Assembly: GCA_963699805.1 (NCBI GenBank)
Contig: CAVOVH010000001.1
Location: forward strand, 310,001 to 374,000
Reading direction: 5' to 3'
Origin: JAGTVG01 sp963699805
GTDB lineage: Bacteria; Bacteroidota; Bacteroidia; Cytophagales; Cyclobacteriaceae
DNA: 64,000 bases
Shown: positions 20,450-31,099 of the stretch, in pieces
How positions within the stretch are numbered: position 1 is the first letter of the stretch
How the letters are laid out: each line of letters starts with the position of its first letter
The notes under the pieces: generated by a model
Databases searched by the model: none
Told to the model about the DNA's origin: nothing
What the model saw: only the letters and a program-made list of their open reading frames with translations
Made by a program: the position numbers and the translations under genes

Positions 20450-21897
20450 TTATCCAACACTTCCTTCGAGGGTGATTGCCAGAAGTTTTTGTGCTTCAAC
20501 GGCAAATTCCATTGGGAGTTTATTCAACACTTCCTTGGCATAACCATTTACGATCAGGGCTACAGCTGTTTCTGTATCAATTCCCCGTTGGTTGCAATAA
20601 AATAGTTGATCTTCACCGATCTTAGAAGTGGTCGCTTCATGTTCCACTTGGGCAGTATGATTGTTAACTTCAATATATGGAAATGTATGTGCCCCACATT
20701 TATCACCCATCAGTAATGAGTCGCACTGTGAAAAGTTCCGTGAATTTTCAGCTCTCTTCATTACCCTGACCAGTCCCCGGTAACTGTTCTGACTTTTACC
20801 GGCAGAGATTCCCTTTGAAACTATCCGGCTCTTGGTGTTTTTACCGAGGTGGATCATTTTGGTCCCTGTATCAGCCTGTTGATAATTATTGGTGACAGCA
20901 ACGGAATAAAATTCACCAATGGAATAATCCCCTTTCAGAATGCAACTTGGATATTTCCAGGTAATCGCCGATCCGGTTTCTACCTGTGTCCATGATATTT
21001 TTGAATGATCTCCAGCACAAAGTCCTCGTTTGGTCACAAAGTTATAAATACCTCCTTTACCTTCTTTATCCCCGGGATACCAGTTCTGAACCGTAGAATA
21101 TTTTACTTCTGCATTTTTGGCCGCATAGATCTCAACCACAGCAGCATGCAACTGGTTTTCATCACGCATCGGTGCCGTACAACCTTCCAGATAACTGACA
21201 TAGGAATCCTCATCAGCCACAATCAGGGTTCTTTCAAACTGCCCTGTATTGGCAGCATTGATCCTGAAATAGGTGGATAATTCCATCGGACATCTTACTC
21301 CCTTGGGAATATAACAGAATGATCCATCACTGAAAACAGCTGAATTTAGAGCGGAATAAATAGTTATCATTCATGGGGACTACAGACCCCAGGTATTTTT
21401 TAATCAAGATCGGGATGTTTCTGCACAGCTTCAGAAAAGGAGCAGAAAATTACCCCAAGTTCACCGAGTTTTTCTTTGAATGTAGTGGCAACTGATATGC
21501 TGTCCATGACAGCATCCACCGCCACACCGGTCAATCTTTTTTGTTCCTGAAGTGAAATCCCCAGTTTTTCAAATGTTTCAAGCAATTCCGGATCAATTTC
21601 ATCTAGGCTCTTTGGATTTGCCTTCTGTTTGGGAGCAGAATAATAGATGATATCCTGAAAATTTATATCAGGATATTTAACATTGGGCCATTTCGGCTCT
21701 TTCATTTTCTGCCAGTGTCTGAATGCTTTCAGTCTCCATTCCAGCATCCATTCCGGTTCCTCCTTTTTGGCAGAAATAAACCTGATAATATCCTCATTCA
21801 ATCCTTTGGGTGCAGAATCCGATTCGATATTGCTTTCACATCCGTACTTATATTCCGATCGCGTTATTTCCTCGAGAATGTTATCGTTTTCCTTCAT
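20450..21897 (-). CDS. sufB: Fe-S cluster scaffold SufB, frame broken twice
   Basis: The start is placed at 21897 (MKENDNILEEI); the longer frame to 21972 runs through the promoter box. The N-terminal piece ends in a TAA at 21400-21402 after EAVQKHPDLD. The C-terminal piece resumes with YSALNSAVFSDGSFCYIPKG and runs intact to 20450. Between them a third frame encodes KKYLGSVVPMNDNY, the sequence expected in SufB. Two single extra bases, near 21402-21407 and 21356-21366, therefore explain the break. The rest of the ~482-residue protein is well conserved, including the GDKCGAHTFPYIEV and RGIDTETAVALIVNGYA motifs. SufBCD is normally essential where no ISC system exists, so sequence error is more likely than loss; this is inference. 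Confidence 0.85.
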
Positions 21898-21944
21898 AGC
21901 CAATCCTTTATTTAGACTGATTATAAACAAGTACAAACATACAA

Positions 21945-21952
21945 CAAAAGTA
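21945..21952 (-). promoter_or_regulatory. Probable suf operon promoter, -7 box
   Basis: On the minus strand TACTTTTG matches the Bacteroidota -7 consensus TAnnTTTG exactly and lies about 48 bp upstream of the chosen sufB start. Upstream (about 21970-22015) an AT-rich dyad with AGAAAATAT and ATATTTTC arms could be an operator; no known regulator motif is recognised. Confidence 0.5.
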
Positions 21953-22027
21953 GCGATAATTTGTTCATTCACATAGAAAATATCCTCTATAAGAAATATT
22001 TTCCATAGAAAATAAAAGGCCCGAATA

Positions 22028-22055
22028 AAAAAGGCAATCTTTTGCGGTTGCCTTT
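22028..22055 (-). terminator. Terminator downstream of the Lrp/AsnC gene
   Basis: Read on the minus strand, AAAGGCAA and TTGCCTTT arms enclose a 10-base loop and run into a T-rich tract. It lies 21 bp past the regulator stop and separates that gene from the suf promoter. Confidence 0.75.
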
Positions 22056-22075
22056 AAGTACTGGATAATTATTCT

Positions 22076-22543
22076 TTAAACTCCGAACTGTATATGACGG
22101 TTCAGGCTTTCTTCCAGTGAAATAATGGTTTCTGTCCTTTCGATTCCTTCAACTTTCTGAATTTTATCATGCAGGACATCTTTCAGATGATTGGTGTCCC
22201 GGCAATGTATTTTAATAAATATGTTGTAATTGCCGGTGGTGTAATGGATCTTTACTATTTCAGGAATGTTATACAGTTTCTTGATTACCTGATCGTATAG
22301 GGAACTTTTTTCAAGATAGATTCCCAAGAAAGCAGTGATGTCATATCCCATTTTGGAATAATCCATTTTAAGCGTGGTTCCCTGTACAATTCCCAATTCT
22401 TCCAGTTTCCTCATCCTGACATGAACAGTACCGCCAGATACAAAAACACGTTTTGCAACCTCGGTATAAGGCATTTTTGCATCCTCTGTAAGAAGCGCAA
22501 GTATCTTCAGATCAACGTTGTCAATCTCGTAATTTTTACTCAT
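22076..22543 (-). CDS. Lrp/AsnC family transcriptional regulator
   Basis: 155 residues. The N-terminal AsnC-type helix-turn-helix spans about residues 5-60 (NVDLKILALLTEDAKMPYTE, then RMRKLEELGIVQG). The C-terminal RAM ligand-binding domain follows (IPEIVKIHYTTGNYNIFIKI and a final EESLNRHIQFGV tail). Such proteins respond to amino acids and control amino-acid metabolism. The gene is single with its own terminator; targets cannot be told from the window. Confidence 0.93.
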   Translation of the reverse strand: MSKNYEIDNVDLKILALLTEDAKMPYTEVAKRVFVSGGTVHVRMRKLEELGIVQGTTLKMDYSKMGYDITAFLGIYLEKSSLYDQVIKKLYNIPEIVKIHYTTGNYNIFIKIHCRDTNHLKDVLHDKIQKVEGIERTETIISLEESLNRHIQFGV

Positions 22544-22663
22544 CTTTTATTTCTTGGATTGTGATATTTCTAACGATTTGACGGCTAATATACAAATGAT
22601 ATAAATTTTTAGCAATAAAATAAATTATTTTTAATTAAATAATAATTTTTTTAATTTTGATAA

Positions 22664-22771
22664 AGAAGCAAAAAGAAAAAACTAGCCAAAGTTTCAGTTA
22701 GGCTTCCTTTTACTCTTCGTTTTTGGGTTTATGTTGTTTAAGCGATCTGAAAAAATCAGATCGCTTTTTTT
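22664..22771 (+). ncRNA. Candidate small RNA or terminated leader upstream of fadD
   Basis: A perfect TAnnTTTG box (TAATTTTG, 22652-22659) is followed about 80 bp later by a very strong terminator, with no ORF between. The predicted transcript is ~108 nt. It could be a free small RNA or an attenuated leader of the fadD gene that starts 92 bp further on. It matches no RNA family I can recognise by eye. Confidence 0.4.
22740..22771 (+). terminator. Strong rho-independent terminator with no gene just upstream
   Basis: An 11-bp perfect stem (AAGCGATCTGA / TCAGATCGCTT) with a five-A loop, followed by a T tract. It lies between the divergently placed regulator gene and fadD, so it can only end a transcript starting in this intergenic region. 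Confidence 0.9.
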
Positions 22772-22863
22772 ATTTTAATCACTATAGATTGTAAATATTT
22801 TGAAATATTTTTAAAATTTAAAGAAATTTAGAATGTTTTTTTAAAATCTCAAAAAAATCATCT

Positions 22864-24555
22864 ATGGAAGCTTACACATGGTTAAATTTTATCCAAAGGG
22901 TATTCCCCAGGAAATAAATCCGGATAAATATTCAACTTTGAATGAAATGTTCGATGAAAGTTTTCGGAAATATGGAGATCTGATCGCCTACGAAAACATT
23001 GGATCGCGAATCACTTTCCGATCAACTGGATAAACTATCCTTAAACTTTGCCAAATTATCTACAGCATGATCTGGGATTAGAAGAAGGGCGACAGGATAG
23101 CTATTCAGATGCCCAACCTGATGCAATATCCGATCGCCATCATTGGCGCACTTCGGGCCGGATTGATCGTTGTCAATACCAATCCACTGTATACACCCCG
23201 GGAAATGGAACATCAATTCAGTGATTCAGGAGTACGGGCCATCGTCATTCTGGAAAACTTTGCTTCCAACCTGCAGAAGATCACTTAAAAATACTTCGAT
23301 TGAATATGTTATCATCTCGAGGATCGGGGATGTATTGGGTGGTTTAAAGGGGGAGATCGTAAATCTGGTAATTAAATATGTAAAAAAGATGGTGCCTCCT
23401 TATTCAATTCCAATGTTATTCCCTTTAAGAAAGACCATTAAAACCAGGCCGGAGTTTAAAATTCAGCCCCCCCGATCTGAAATCCAGATGATACTGCCTT
23501 CCTGCAATATACCGGGGGAACTACCGGAGTTTCAAAAGGTGCCATGCTTTCTCACAGGAATATGATTGCCAATATGGAACAGATATCCGCCTGGATGGTA
23601 CCAAAGTTGATCGAAAGGGAGGAAACCATCATTACAGCTCTTCCCCTGTATCATATATTTGCCTTGACTGTGAATTGCCTTGCCATGCTGAAGATCGGTG
23701 CAAAAAATATTCTGATCACCAATCCACGTGATATGCCGGCTTTTGTTAAAGAACTGAAAAAGCAACCTTTTACCGTTTTTACCGGTGTTAATACGCTTTT
23801 TAATGCATTGTTGAACCAGCCGGATTTTGTGAGCATTGATTTTTCCAAATTCAAAGTAGCGGTAGGAGGGGGTATGGCCGTCCAGAAATCTGTTGCCAAT
23901 CGATGGAAAGAGGTGACAGGGCTGGGATTGGTTGAAGGTTATGGTCTTTCTGAAACTTCACCCGTTCTCACCTGCAATCCCATTGACGGTACCGAACGTA
24001 TCGGAACAATCGGGATTCCCGTTCCCAGTACCGAGATTAAAATACTGGATGAAGAAGGTCAGGAAGTTGCCATTGGGGAAACCTGGTGAGATATGTGCAA
24101 AAGGACCTCAGGTGATGTCAGGATACTGGGAAAAAGAAGAGGAAACGGAAGGAGTATTTCATTGATGGATGGTTCAAAACAGGAGATATTGGTATTATGG
24201 ATGAAGATGGATTTTTCAGGATCGTCGACCGGAAAAAGGAGATGATCAACGTTTCAGGATTTAATGTTTATCCGAATGAAATTGAAGATGTGGTGTCCGG
24301 CCATCCAAAAGTCCTGGAAGTGGGCGTGGTCGGGCGTTCCGGATGAGCAATCGAGTGAGTTGGTCAGGTGCTATATCGTGAAAAAGGATGAATCCCTTAC
24401 AGCCGAGGAGATCATGATCTATTGCAAGGATAAATTGACCGCCTATAAACGTCCTAAGAAGCGTGATATTCAAGAATGAATTACCAAAATCCAATATAGG
24501 TAAAATCTTACGCAGGATTTTGAGGGAAGAGGCTTTGCAGGAAATGGATTCTTAA
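22864..24555 (+). pseudogene. fadD: Long-chain acyl-CoA synthetase FadD, multiply frame-broken
   Basis: Pieces in all three frames rebuild a ~560-residue FadD: start MEAYTWL (22864), FYPKGIPQEINPDKYSTLNE, IAIQMPNLMQYPIAIIGALR, the AMP-binding motif YTGGTTGVSKGAM (about 23510-23550), GYGLSETSP, GWFKTGDIG, RIVDRKKEMINVSGFNVYPN and the C-terminal LPKSNIGKILRR. Joining them needs about nine single-base insertions to be undone, mostly doublings within short homopolymers (for example GGG for GG near 23088, AAA for AA near 24084), plus one apparent missing base just after the start. Residue order and motifs are otherwise fully conserved. The enzyme would activate fatty acids as acyl-CoA. Given the uniform +1 pattern, a sequencing artefact is more likely than decay. 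Confidence 0.88.
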
Positions 24556-24645
24556 AATCCTGAGCCCATTCATCAACGGATATTGAATTCAGAAAATACG
24601 CCTGCTTTTTACGGCTGGCCTCGGTCAAAAAATCCATGATCTTGA

Positions 24646-26326
24646 CTAGGATAATGGTTTGTACCGGATCCTCTTGGGGCTCAGATCACCGAGTCTTTTC
24701 TGTTTGTTTTCTTCATATTCGGAAAAATTTCCTTCAAACCAGTAAACTTTTGAATCGCCCTCGAACGCTAAGATATGCGTGGCAAGACGATCCAGAAACC
24801 AGCGGTCATGCGAAATAATGACCGCACAACCCCCGAAATTCTCAATGGCTTCTTCCAGTGCCCGCAAGGTATTCACATCCAGGTCATTGGTAGGTTCATC
24901 CAGCAGCAGCAGGTTGGCTCCCTCTTTTAATGCCAGGGCCAGATGAACGCGGTTCCTTGCACCTCCCGGATAAATTCTGTACCTTTTTTTCCTGATCGGT
25001 ACCTGAAAAATTGAACCTGCTGACGTAGGCCCGCGAATTGATCTTTCTGCCTCCCAGATCGATCCATTCCTCACCTCCTGAAATGGTTTCCCATACCGTT
25101 TTATCAGGATCTTCGAAAGCCCGCGCCTGATCGGCATATGCATATTTCACGGTTGGGCCAATCTCAAAAATGCCTGAATCAGGATGTTCTGTGCCGGTAA
25201 TCAACTTGAACAAAGTGGTTTTCCCGGCTCCGTTTGGACCAATAATGCCTACGATCCCTCCCCTGGGAAGTAGAAAATTCATATTTTCAAATAAAAGTTT
25301 ATTCCCAAAAGCCTTTTTAATATTTTTAGCTTCGATTACATGGTCTCCCAGTCTCGGTCCCGGTGGGATAAAGATCTCCAGTTTTTCATCCCGCTTCGAG
25401 GCATCTTCCGATATCAACTGATCATAAGCTTTCAACCGGGCCTTCGATTTGGCATGTTTTGCCTTGGGTGTCATCCGGATCCATTCCAGTTCACGCATCA
25501 GGGTTTTCTGTCTTTTGGATTCCGTTTTTTCTTCCCTGCGGAGACGCTCCTGCTTCTGTTCAAGCCAGCTGGAGTAGTTGCCTTTCCACGGAATTCCCTC
25601 TCCGCGATCAAGTTCGAGGATCCAGCCCGCTACGTTGTCGAGAAAATAACGGTCGTGCGTAACCGCAATGACCGTTCCTTTATATTGCTGCAAATGATTC
25701 TCAAGCCACAATACACTTTCAGCATCCAGATGATTGGTCGGCTCGTCAAGTAACAGGATGTCGGGATTTTTCAATAGCAACCTGCACAAGGCCACACGTC
25801 TTTTTTCTCCTCCCGACAATACCTCAACGGGCGTATCTGATGGGGGAGTCCGAAGAGCATCCATGGCTTTTTCAAGTTTTACATCCAGGTCCCACCCATC
25901 CATTTGTTCAATTTTTGTTTGAACATCACCCTGTTTCTGGATAAGGGCCTCCATTTTATCCGGATTTTCAAGGATTTCCGGATCGGAAAAAGATTCATTG
26001 ATCTGTTCAAATTCATCCAGCAGATCGGTGATTTCTTTCACCCCTTCCTTAATGACTTCAATGACAGTTTTATGTTGATCCAGGAGGGGTTCCTGCTCCA
26101 GGTATCCCACTGAATATCCCGGTGAAAAGACCACCTCGCCAATATAATCCGTGTCAACTCCGGCAATGATCTTTAAAAGCGATGATTTTCCGGATCCGTT
26201 CAATCCAATGATCCCTATCTTGGCACCGTAAAAAAAGGATAAATAAATATTTTTCAGGATCTGTTTCCTGGGTGGATAGATCTTTCCCACTCCATTCATG
26301 GAAAAAATTATTTTTTCAGAGCTCAT
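24646..26326 (-). CDS. ettA: Energy-dependent translational throttle protein EttA (ABC-F), one frame break
   Basis: ABC-F ATPase of ~560 residues without membrane segments. First domain: GLNGSGKSSLL, LSGGEKRRVALCRLL, LLLDEPTNHLDAES. Second domain: GPNGAGKTTLF and LLLDEPTNDLDVNT, ending in EENKQKRLGDLSPKRIRYK, a tail typical of EttA. EttA binds the ribosomal E site and gates translation initiation by ATP level. The frame breaks near 24964-24967 in the second signature: removing one G from a GGG run gives LSGGARNRVHLAL, leaving E-to-A in the usual LSGGERNR. The rest is intact. It is divergent from the DUF349 gene. Confidence 0.88.
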
Positions 26327-26426
26327 AGGATCAAATTTTGCAACAAATATTATTAAAATAATTGTATATCGTCATTCACATTGCTTTTTTTGTACTTCAA
26401 TCAATTATTAAATAAAAATCTTTACA

Positions 26427-27692
26427 TTGGAAGAACATCCTTTTGCTAACATAGAAGGTTCTAAAATAATCAGAAAAGGATTTCTTGACGTTCCGGATCG
26501 TGAGATCGGAGAGATCAGGGAAGATGCTGCATCCTCCGTTCAGTATTTTGAAAATCGATTTTCCATCATCGAACAGAAAGTTGAAGCACTCGAAAAGAAC
26601 ATAGATGAAAGTACTAATAAGGGTTCTTTTCTGATGAAATTGATTCATCTGAAAGAATATATAACCACTTTCGATGGGATTGGTGATTTCGAAAAATTGT
26701 ATCAACGTCTTGAGGACAAGGAAAAATACCTGAAGGAAATCATTCATCAGAACAGGATCAAAAATTACGAGATCAAAAAAGCTTTCCTCGCTGAGCTTGA
26801 ATTATTGAAAGATCATTTTAACATCAGGGAGGCAGCAGAACGGATCAGGGAGATCCGGAACAACTGGATCAAGACAGGTGCCATACTGGAAGAATACAGG
26901 GATGAGATCGAAAATAAGTTCGAAGCCTGCATCGACCATTTTAATAAGCGGAAAGATGCATATTACGAGGACCGCAGGCTTTCCATGGAAGATATAGAAA
27001 AACAGTATCAGGAGATTCTGAAAAGGGCTGAAAAACTTTATGTTATCAGCGATATCAGAGAAAGCACAAAGAGATTGAAGGATTTACAGCAGGAATGGAA
27101 AAAACTGGGCAGGATCCCCCCGGAACCTTATGACGAGTTTAAAAACCGGTTCCAGAAAATAAATGATGACCTGTTCAACAAATTAAGGGCGTTCCAGGAA
27201 GAACAATTACAGCATCGGCAGAAAAAGATCCAGCAGGTTTTCGATCTTAAAGCAAAATTATTGGATGATTTTAATGAAAAAATACATCAAAATGCCGGCG
27301 ATCTCTTCCATTTGAAAAATGAATACCTGGACCAGTGGAAAAGACTCGGAAACCTTTTCAGCAGGGAGATCAATGCCCTGAATGATAAATTCTACTCCCG
27401 GATCACCTACATCAATGAGATTTTATTCGTCGATAAGATCGCCAGGAAAAAAAGTAGTAATTTTGATCAGCTGGATATTGCCAACCAATACAGGATCAAG
27501 ATCAAAGTCCTGAGCGAGTTGATCGAAAGGGATGAAAAAGACCTTCATATGTATAACCGTAATATGGAAGTTTTTAATTTCAGGCGTGGGGCGGTCGATA
27601 AATTCAACAGCAAAAGAAATGACAAACAGAAAAGTCTTATTGTGAAAAAGGAACTGCTGGAGGCCTTTAAAAAGGATTTAAATATGAAATAA
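26427..27692 (+). CDS. DUF349 domain protein
   Basis: 421 residues with a TTG start; the in-frame stop at 26409 leaves no upstream ATG. The protein is almost wholly alpha-helical and charged, with repeated DUF349-type segments: LREIRNNWIKTG-like, LKDLQQEWKKLGRIPPEPYDEFKNRF, and LKNEYLDQWKRLGNLF. DUF349 proteins are common in Bacteroidota and their role is not established. The gene ends 24 bp before guaA, so the two are likely co-transcribed. Confidence 0.88.
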   Translation: MEEHPFANIEGSKIIRKGFLDVPDREIGEIREDAASSVQYFENRFSIIEQKVEALEKNIDESTNKGSFLMKLIHLKEYITTFDGIGDFEKLYQRLEDKEKYLKEIIHQNRIKNYEIKKAFLAELELLKDHFNIREAAERIREIRNNWIKTGAILEEYRDEIENKFEACIDHFNKRKDAYYEDRRLSMEDIEKQYQEILKRAEKLYVISDIRESTKRLKDLQQEWKKLGRIPPEPYDEFKNRFQKINDDLFNKLRAFQEEQLQHRQKKIQQVFDLKAKLLDDFNEKIHQNAGDLFHLKNEYLDQWKRLGNLFSREINALNDKFYSRITYINEILFVDKIARKKSSNFDQLDIANQYRIKIKVLSELIERDEKDLHMYNRNMEVFNFRRGAVDKFNSKRNDKQKSLIVKKELLEAFKKDLNMK

Positions 27693-27715
27693 TCCAATTG
27701 AACGTTTATTATTCG

Positions 27716-29245
27716 ATGTCAGAACAAATTTTAATTGTTGACTTTGGCTCACAGTATACCCAGTTAATCGCGAGGAGGGTAAGAGAATTGAATGTTTATT
27801 GTGAGATCCATCCTTATAATCAGTTGCCACCCATCACACTGGATGTCAGGGGGATCATATTATCCGGTAGCCCCTGTTCCGTGAATGATAAAGATGCTCC
27901 AAGAATTGATGTAAAGGGGATGATTGGCAAGGTGCCCATTTTGGGTATCTGCTACGGTGCCCAGTTGATCGCTGACGAATATCAAGGGAATGTACTTCCT
28001 TCCCAGATTCGGGAATACGGCAGGGCCAGGCTTGAGAAAATAGATCAGCATCATGAGCTCCTGAAAGAAATTCAATTGAATTCCCAGGTCTGGATGTCAC
28101 ATGGGGATACCATCGATTTTCTTCCTGATAACTTTGACATCATTGCAAGTACCTCCTCGGTTCATGTGGCAGCTTACAAGCTGAAGAATTCCAGGGTATA
28201 CGGAATTCAGTTTCACCCCGAGGTAACACATACCACTGAAGGTAAAACCGTCCTGAGGAATTTTGTGGTTCATATATGCGGATGTTCACAGGATTGGACA
28301 CCCGATATTTTCATTGAAGCCACCGTCAACGAATTAAAACAGAAACTGGTCCAGGGAAATGTGGTGCTTGGACTTTCAGGTGGGGTCGATTCCACCGTTG
28401 CCGCGGTATTGATCAATGAAGCCATCGGGGACCGCCTGCATTGTATCTTTGTCGACAATGGATTGTTAAGAAAGAATGAATTTGAAACCGTGCTGGACTC
28501 CTATCAGCATATGGGGCTCAACGTGAAGGGAGTGGATGCGAGCAGGGATTTTTATGAGGCTTTGAAAGGAATTACCGAACCGGAAGAGAAGAGAAAAGCC
28601 ATTGGCAGGGTTTTTATTGAAGTTTTTGATCAGGAGGCCCATAAAATATCCAATGTAGCATGGCTGGCGCAGGGAACCATTTATCCGGATGTGATCGAGT
28701 CGGTTTCGGTCAAAGGTCCGTCTGCCACCATAAAATCACATCACAATGTGGGCGGACTGCCTGCGAAGATGAAATTGAAGGTAGTGGAACCTCTGAATAC
28801 GCTTTTTAAGGATGAAGTGAGGAAAGTGGGCAGGACGCTGAATATTGATCCCAACATTTTGAACCGGCACCCTTTTCCCGGACCGGGTCTGGGCATCCGG
28901 ATCCTGGGCGATATTACGCCGGAAAAGGTGAGGATCATCCAGGACGTTGATGATATCTTTATTTCGGCCCTCAAGCGCCATGGGCTATACGATGAGGTAT
29001 GGCAGGCAGGAGCCATCCTGTTACCGATCCAATCGGTGGGTGTGATGGGGGATGAACGGACTTACGAAAATGTAGTAGCTTTGAGGGCAGTATCGAGTGT
29101 CGATGGAATGACAGCAGATTGGAGTCAATTACCCTATGATTTTCTGGCCAACGTCTCCAATGATATTATTAATAAAGTGAAGGAAGTGAATCGGGTAGTT
29201 TTCGATATCAGTTCCAAACCGCCTGCGACCATCGAATGGGAATGA
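27716..29245 (+). CDS. guaA: GMP synthase (glutamine-hydrolysing)
   Basis: 509 residues from the ATG at 27716 (MSEQILIVDFGSQYTQLIAR); the open frame from 27698 adds six residues absent from the family. The class I amidotransferase domain has the catalytic Cys79 in GICYGAQ and FHPEVTHT. The ATP pyrophosphatase P-loop is LGLSGGVDST, and the C-terminal dimerisation domain ends in KPPATIEWE, as in GuaA enzymes. It converts XMP to GMP. It follows the DUF349 gene closely. Confidence 0.98.
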   Translation: MSEQILIVDFGSQYTQLIARRVRELNVYCEIHPYNQLPPITLDVRGIILSGSPCSVNDKDAPRIDVKGMIGKVPILGICYGAQLIADEYQGNVLPSQIREYGRARLEKIDQHHELLKEIQLNSQVWMSHGDTIDFLPDNFDIIASTSSVHVAAYKLKNSRVYGIQFHPEVTHTTEGKTVLRNFVVHICGCSQDWTPDIFIEATVNELKQKLVQGNVVLGLSGGVDSTVAAVLINEAIGDRLHCIFVDNGLLRKNEFETVLDSYQHMGLNVKGVDASRDFYEALKGITEPEEKRKAIGRVFIEVFDQEAHKISNVAWLAQGTIYPDVIESVSVKGPSATIKSHHNVGGLPAKMKLKVVEPLNTLFKDEVRKVGRTLNIDPNILNRHPFPGPGLGIRILGDITPEKVRIIQDVDDIFISALKRHGLYDEVWQAGAILLPIQSVGVMGDERTYENVVALRAVSSVDGMTADWSQLPYDFLANVSNDIINKVKEVNRVVFDISSKPPATIEWE

Positions 29246-29266
29246 TTTTTGTCTAAAATATAAGGA

Positions 29267-31087
29267 ATGACCAGATTCATTTTTATTATCAGCATATACC
29301 TAGTCAGTTATACAGTCTTGATGGGGCAATCACAAAGTGCTGTCAGGAAGGAATACCTGCATGGTTGGGAAATGTATAAAACAGGCAGATATGAAATGGC
29401 CATGGAGATCCTGAAACCCCTGACCTTACCTGATAATGAAAGTGCTTATTCCCCGTATTCAGGTTATTATTACAGCCTGGCGGCTTTCAATCAGGGGTAT
29501 CATTATCTGGCGGAAGAAATGCTGCATAGTATGTTACAGAAATACCCCGATTGGGATCAGACCGATTTTGTCCATTTCTGGCTGGTTAAAGTTTATATGG
29601 TTGAAAGGGAATATCTGAATGGTCTGGCCAATGCCGTCCAGGTTAGAAAACAACCCTTAAAGAATGAAACGGACGAATTTGTGAAACAGGAGTTATTTGA
29701 GATCGACTCACTGGATAAACTGGTTTCCTTTTATTATCAATTTCCCGATTATGAGGCATTGGGTGAAGTAATAGCCGATCGCATCGTCATGCAACCCATA
29801 TTAAGTCAGGACCGGGTACTGCTGACGGAAATCGTGCAGAAATTCGATCTGAACAGGGATAAATATAACATCATAGACGAGATCTCTTCCACAAAAAAGG
29901 AGGAGTACAACGTGGCAGTCCTTTTCCCGTTTATGCTGTCCGATATCGTTCCAAATCAGGTGCAAAGAAGCAATGAATTCATCCTGGACATGTATGAAGG
30001 AATGAAAATAGCCCATAATGATCTGAATAAAAAGGGGATTAAGCTGAACCTCTATGCTTTTGACACCAAAATGGACTCAACCACCACCCGAAAAATCGTT
30101 CAATCAGGGCAACTTGATGGAGTCGATCTTATCATTGGACCTTTGTATCCGAATCCGGTCAGGATCATATCTGAATTTTCCTTTAAGAACAGGATCAACA
30201 TGTTCAATCCCTTATCGACCAACTCAAATCTTATTGCCAATAATCCTTTCGGTTTCATGATGAAGCCATCTACTGAACGTCAATCGAGGGAGGCGGGTAA
30301 ATATGTGGCCCGGCATCTGGAAAATCCCCATGGTTTGATTTTTTATGAAAGAACGGAGCGTGATTCGCTGATGGCTTTTACCTTCAGGAACGAAATCGAG
30401 AAGGATTCTTTTGAAATAGTGATGATGAAGGAGATCAGGTCACTGGATTCTGTGAATGTATACAATTATCTGACCAGGAAAATTAATTTTGAAAACCTGG
30501 CATATACCACGGAGGATTCACTCAGGATCATTTCAAGATATAACTTGGGGAAATCGATTGAAGCATATCAGAATCAGATAAACCGGGGAAGTAATCCCAG
30601 GCCATTGGAAATTCTTCTGATCGCACCAGACAGCCTTGGATATATTTTTGTTGCCTCGAACAGTGAACTGATCGGGGCAAATACCATCAGTGGGGTTGAA
30701 ACACGTAGGGATGATATACTAGTGATCGGGAACGAAAACTGGCTTGACTTTAAATCATTATCCGTAGAACAGCTGGAGATGTTGGACATCGTTCTGATCG
30801 CGCCGGGTTATATCGCAAGGAATGATCGTGTAACGGAAGCCATAAATGCAAAGATCATTGAAACTGTTAATAAACTGCCCAATAAATACCATTACACAGG
30901 TTATGAGTTGCTGCATTTTGTGGGTGAAATGTTGCATTCCTATGGAGTGTATTTTCAGACCGGAATGGGTAAAATTGGAAAATATCCGGGTGTCATATTT
31001 GAAGGATTCGATTATTCGGAAGGAAATGACAATGCTGTCGTCCCCCTCATCAAATTTGAAAAATCAGAATTTAAAATTGTTAATTAA
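29267..31087 (+). CDS. Secreted protein with periplasmic-binding (type 1) fold and TPR-like N-terminus
   Basis: 606 residues with a signal peptide (FIFIISIYLVSYTVLMGQ). Residues ~25-190 are helical with TPR-like spacing (YKTGRYEMAMEILKPL). From ~205 a type 1 periplasmic-binding fold begins (YNVAVLFPFML, LDMYEGMKIAHNDLNKKGI, DGVDLIIGPLYPNPV) and continues to the end. The layout resembles the LppC/LpoA-like or amino-acid-receptor-like proteins of Bacteroidota. It lies 21 bp after guaA and 12 bp before hemL. A role in envelope biogenesis is only suggested by analogy. Confidence 0.75.
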   Translation: MTRFIFIISIYLVSYTVLMGQSQSAVRKEYLHGWEMYKTGRYEMAMEILKPLTLPDNESAYSPYSGYYYSLAAFNQGYHYLAEEMLHSMLQKYPDWDQTDFVHFWLVKVYMVEREYLNGLANAVQVRKQPLKNETDEFVKQELFEIDSLDKLVSFYYQFPDYEALGEVIADRIVMQPILSQDRVLLTEIVQKFDLNRDKYNIIDEISSTKKEEYNVAVLFPFMLSDIVPNQVQRSNEFILDMYEGMKIAHNDLNKKGIKLNLYAFDTKMDSTTTRKIVQSGQLDGVDLIIGPLYPNPVRIISEFSFKNRINMFNPLSTNSNLIANNPFGFMMKPSTERQSREAGKYVARHLENPHGLIFYERTERDSLMAFTFRNEIEKDSFEIVMMKEIRSLDSVNVYNYLTRKINFENLAYTTEDSLRIISRYNLGKSIEAYQNQINRGSNPRPLEILLIAPDSLGYIFVASNSELIGANTISGVETRRDDILVIGNENWLDFKSLSVEQLEMLDIVLIAPGYIARNDRVTEAINAKIIETVNKLPNKYHYTGYELLHFVGEMLHSYGVYFQTGMGKIGKYPGVIFEGFDYSEGNDNAVVPLIKFEKSEFKIVN

Positions 31088-31099
31088 TCCTCATCTTTA

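Noticed and set aside
21970..22015. IscR-type operator upstream of sufB
   Set aside because: The dyad is AT-rich and symmetric but lacks the CC...GG pattern of IscR sites; kept only as a possible unknown operator.
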